From Bradyrhizobium iriomotense (GTDB lineage: Bacteria > Pseudomonadota > Alphaproteobacteria > Rhizobiales > Xanthobacteraceae), in contig NZ_JAFCLP010000022.1 of the NCBI RefSeq assembly GCF_018129405.1, positions 1 through 64,000 on the forward strand: a stretch of 64,000 nucleotides of DNA. Direction: 5' to 3'. The notes under the pieces were generated by a model. That model ran no database searches. It was not told the DNA's origin and saw only the letters and a program-made list of their open reading frames with translations. Positions 63,446 through 64,000 of this stretch are shown here, piece by piece. The first letter of the stretch is position 1, and each line of letters starts with the position of its first letter. The translations under genes were made by a program, and so were the position numbers.

Positions 63446-64000
63446 ATGTCGGCACCGCTCCAGATCGGACTTTTGGTGTTCCCGCGCGTCACCCAGCTCG
63501 ACTTCACCGGCCCGTTGCAGGTGTTTTCCGCCGTTCCCGGCGCCAAGCTGCACCTGATCTGGAAACGCATCGAGCCGGTGCCGAGCGATTCCGCGCTCAT
63601 CGTGACGCCGACCACGACATTCGCCGACTGCCCGCAACTCGACGTGATCTGCGTGCCCGGCGGCCGCGGCACCGACGATCTGCTCAATGACGAGGAGGTG
63701 CTCGAATTCCTGCGCCGGCAGGCGGAGGGCGCCAAATACGTCACCTCGGTCTGCACGGGCTCGCTGGCGCTCGGCGCCGCCGGCCTGTTGAAGGGCTACC
63801 GCGCCGCCACCCATTGGAGCGCGATGGAGATGCTCAGCCAGTTCGGCGCGACGCCGACCAAGACGCGCGTCTGCGTCGATCGCAATCGCGTCACGGGCGG
63901 CGGCGTCACCGCAGGCATCGATTTCGCGCTGACGCTGGTGTCGATCCTGGTCAACCGCACCGCGGCGGAGGCGATCCAGCTCGGGATCGAATACAATCCG
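63446..64000 (+). CDS. DJ-1/PfpI family protein, isonitrile-hydratase-like (3' end outside window)
   Basis: The first 185 codons are present; the gene runs off the window. TTGGAGG precedes the ATG. The protein starts SAPLQIGLLVFPRVTQLDFT and has the nucleophile elbow TSVCTGSLALGAAGLL followed by KGYRAATHW, then VTGGGVTAGIDFALTLV. This resembles isonitrile hydratase (InhA, which hydrates isocyanides to N-formamides) and related DJ-1/PfpI enzymes; cyclohexyl isocyanide hydratase is the closest characterised type I recall. It is divergent from its probable regulator. Confidence 0.88.
   Translation, partial: MSAPLQIGLLVFPRVTQLDFTGPLQVFSAVPGAKLHLIWKRIEPVPSDSALIVTPTTTFADCPQLDVICVPGGRGTDDLLNDEEVLEFLRRQAEGAKYVTSVCTGSLALGAAGLLKGYRAATHWSAMEMLSQFGATPTKTRVCVDRNRVTGGGVTAGIDFALTLVSILVNRTAAEAIQLGIEYNP

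Overview
This window is high-GC chromosomal DNA of an alphaproteobacterium of the order Hyphomicrobiales (Rhizobiales), most likely Bradyrhizobium or a close Nitrobacteraceae relative. This is an inference from gene content and order: a cysteine desulfurase-sufB junction, the rne/amiC/PBP1A/prfB block, the aroQ-accB-accC ... aat-DUF2155 block, DUF1236 and DUF6502/DUF5666 proteins, an EcfG-type promoter and two kinds of dispersed palindromic repeat. No rRNA, tRNA, phage, transposase or CRISPR array was seen. The DNA reads as core chromosome with small accessory insertions.

Layout. 1-2.6 kb (minus): start of sufB, a cysteine desulfurase and a membrane acyltransferase, divergent from a membrane-bound LytTR regulator. 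3.9-10.4 kb: an alpha/beta hydrolase, a GST-SMR efflux pair preceded by three identical-format palindromes, anmK, tyrS, an MFS transporter and DoxX. 10.7-18.6 kb: a chemoreceptor, a giant AsmA/YhdP-like protein, a peroxiredoxin with a histone-H1-like tail, and an M23 peptidase. 18.6-26.3 kb is the most unusual part. A DUF6502/DUF5666 pair is divergent from a compact glycan operon: a small membrane protein, a glycosyltransferase fused to a Wzm-type ABC permease, a Wzt-like ATPase, a second glycosyltransferase and an O-antigen ligase/polymerase-like protein. The shared promoter region carries two matching 17-bp dyads, each set in one of the two opposing promoters.

26.3-30.7 kb (minus): a LivK-type binding protein, a frameshifted EamA transporter, a 3-hydroxyisobutyrate-dehydrogenase-like enzyme, and prfB with its programmed +1 frameshift. 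30.9-38.9 kb: PBP1A, amiC (with a 23-bp tandem repeat at its 3' end and a CtrA-type box upstream) and rne, whose S1 domain is split by a long insertion containing a His/Asp-rich stretch. 38.9-48.2 kb: an XRE-cupin regulator with an amidase and a DadA-like oxidoreductase, a TPR/glycosyltransferase-like protein, dctA, bioY and an aminotransferase. 48.4-59.3 kb: an M48 protease, a DsbA-family protein, a DUF1236 protein behind an EcfG-type promoter, aroQ-accB-accC, a three-gene signalling operon, aat and DUF2155. 59.5-64 kb: an alpha/beta hydrolase whose C-terminus is encoded by a palindromic repeat, a BASS-like transporter, a methyltransferase, a DJ-1/AraC regulator and a divergent DJ-1/PfpI enzyme cut by the window edge.

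Themes. Envelope and cell-wall functions recur (PBP1A, AmiC, AnmK, M23, YhdP-like, glycan export). The best candidate for an undescribed system is the 18.6-26.3 kb locus, where an HTH-like DUF6502 protein may control both itself and a glycan assembly/export/ligation cassette through the paired dyads. All functional statements rest on reading the sequence and on recalled family knowledge. No database search was run.
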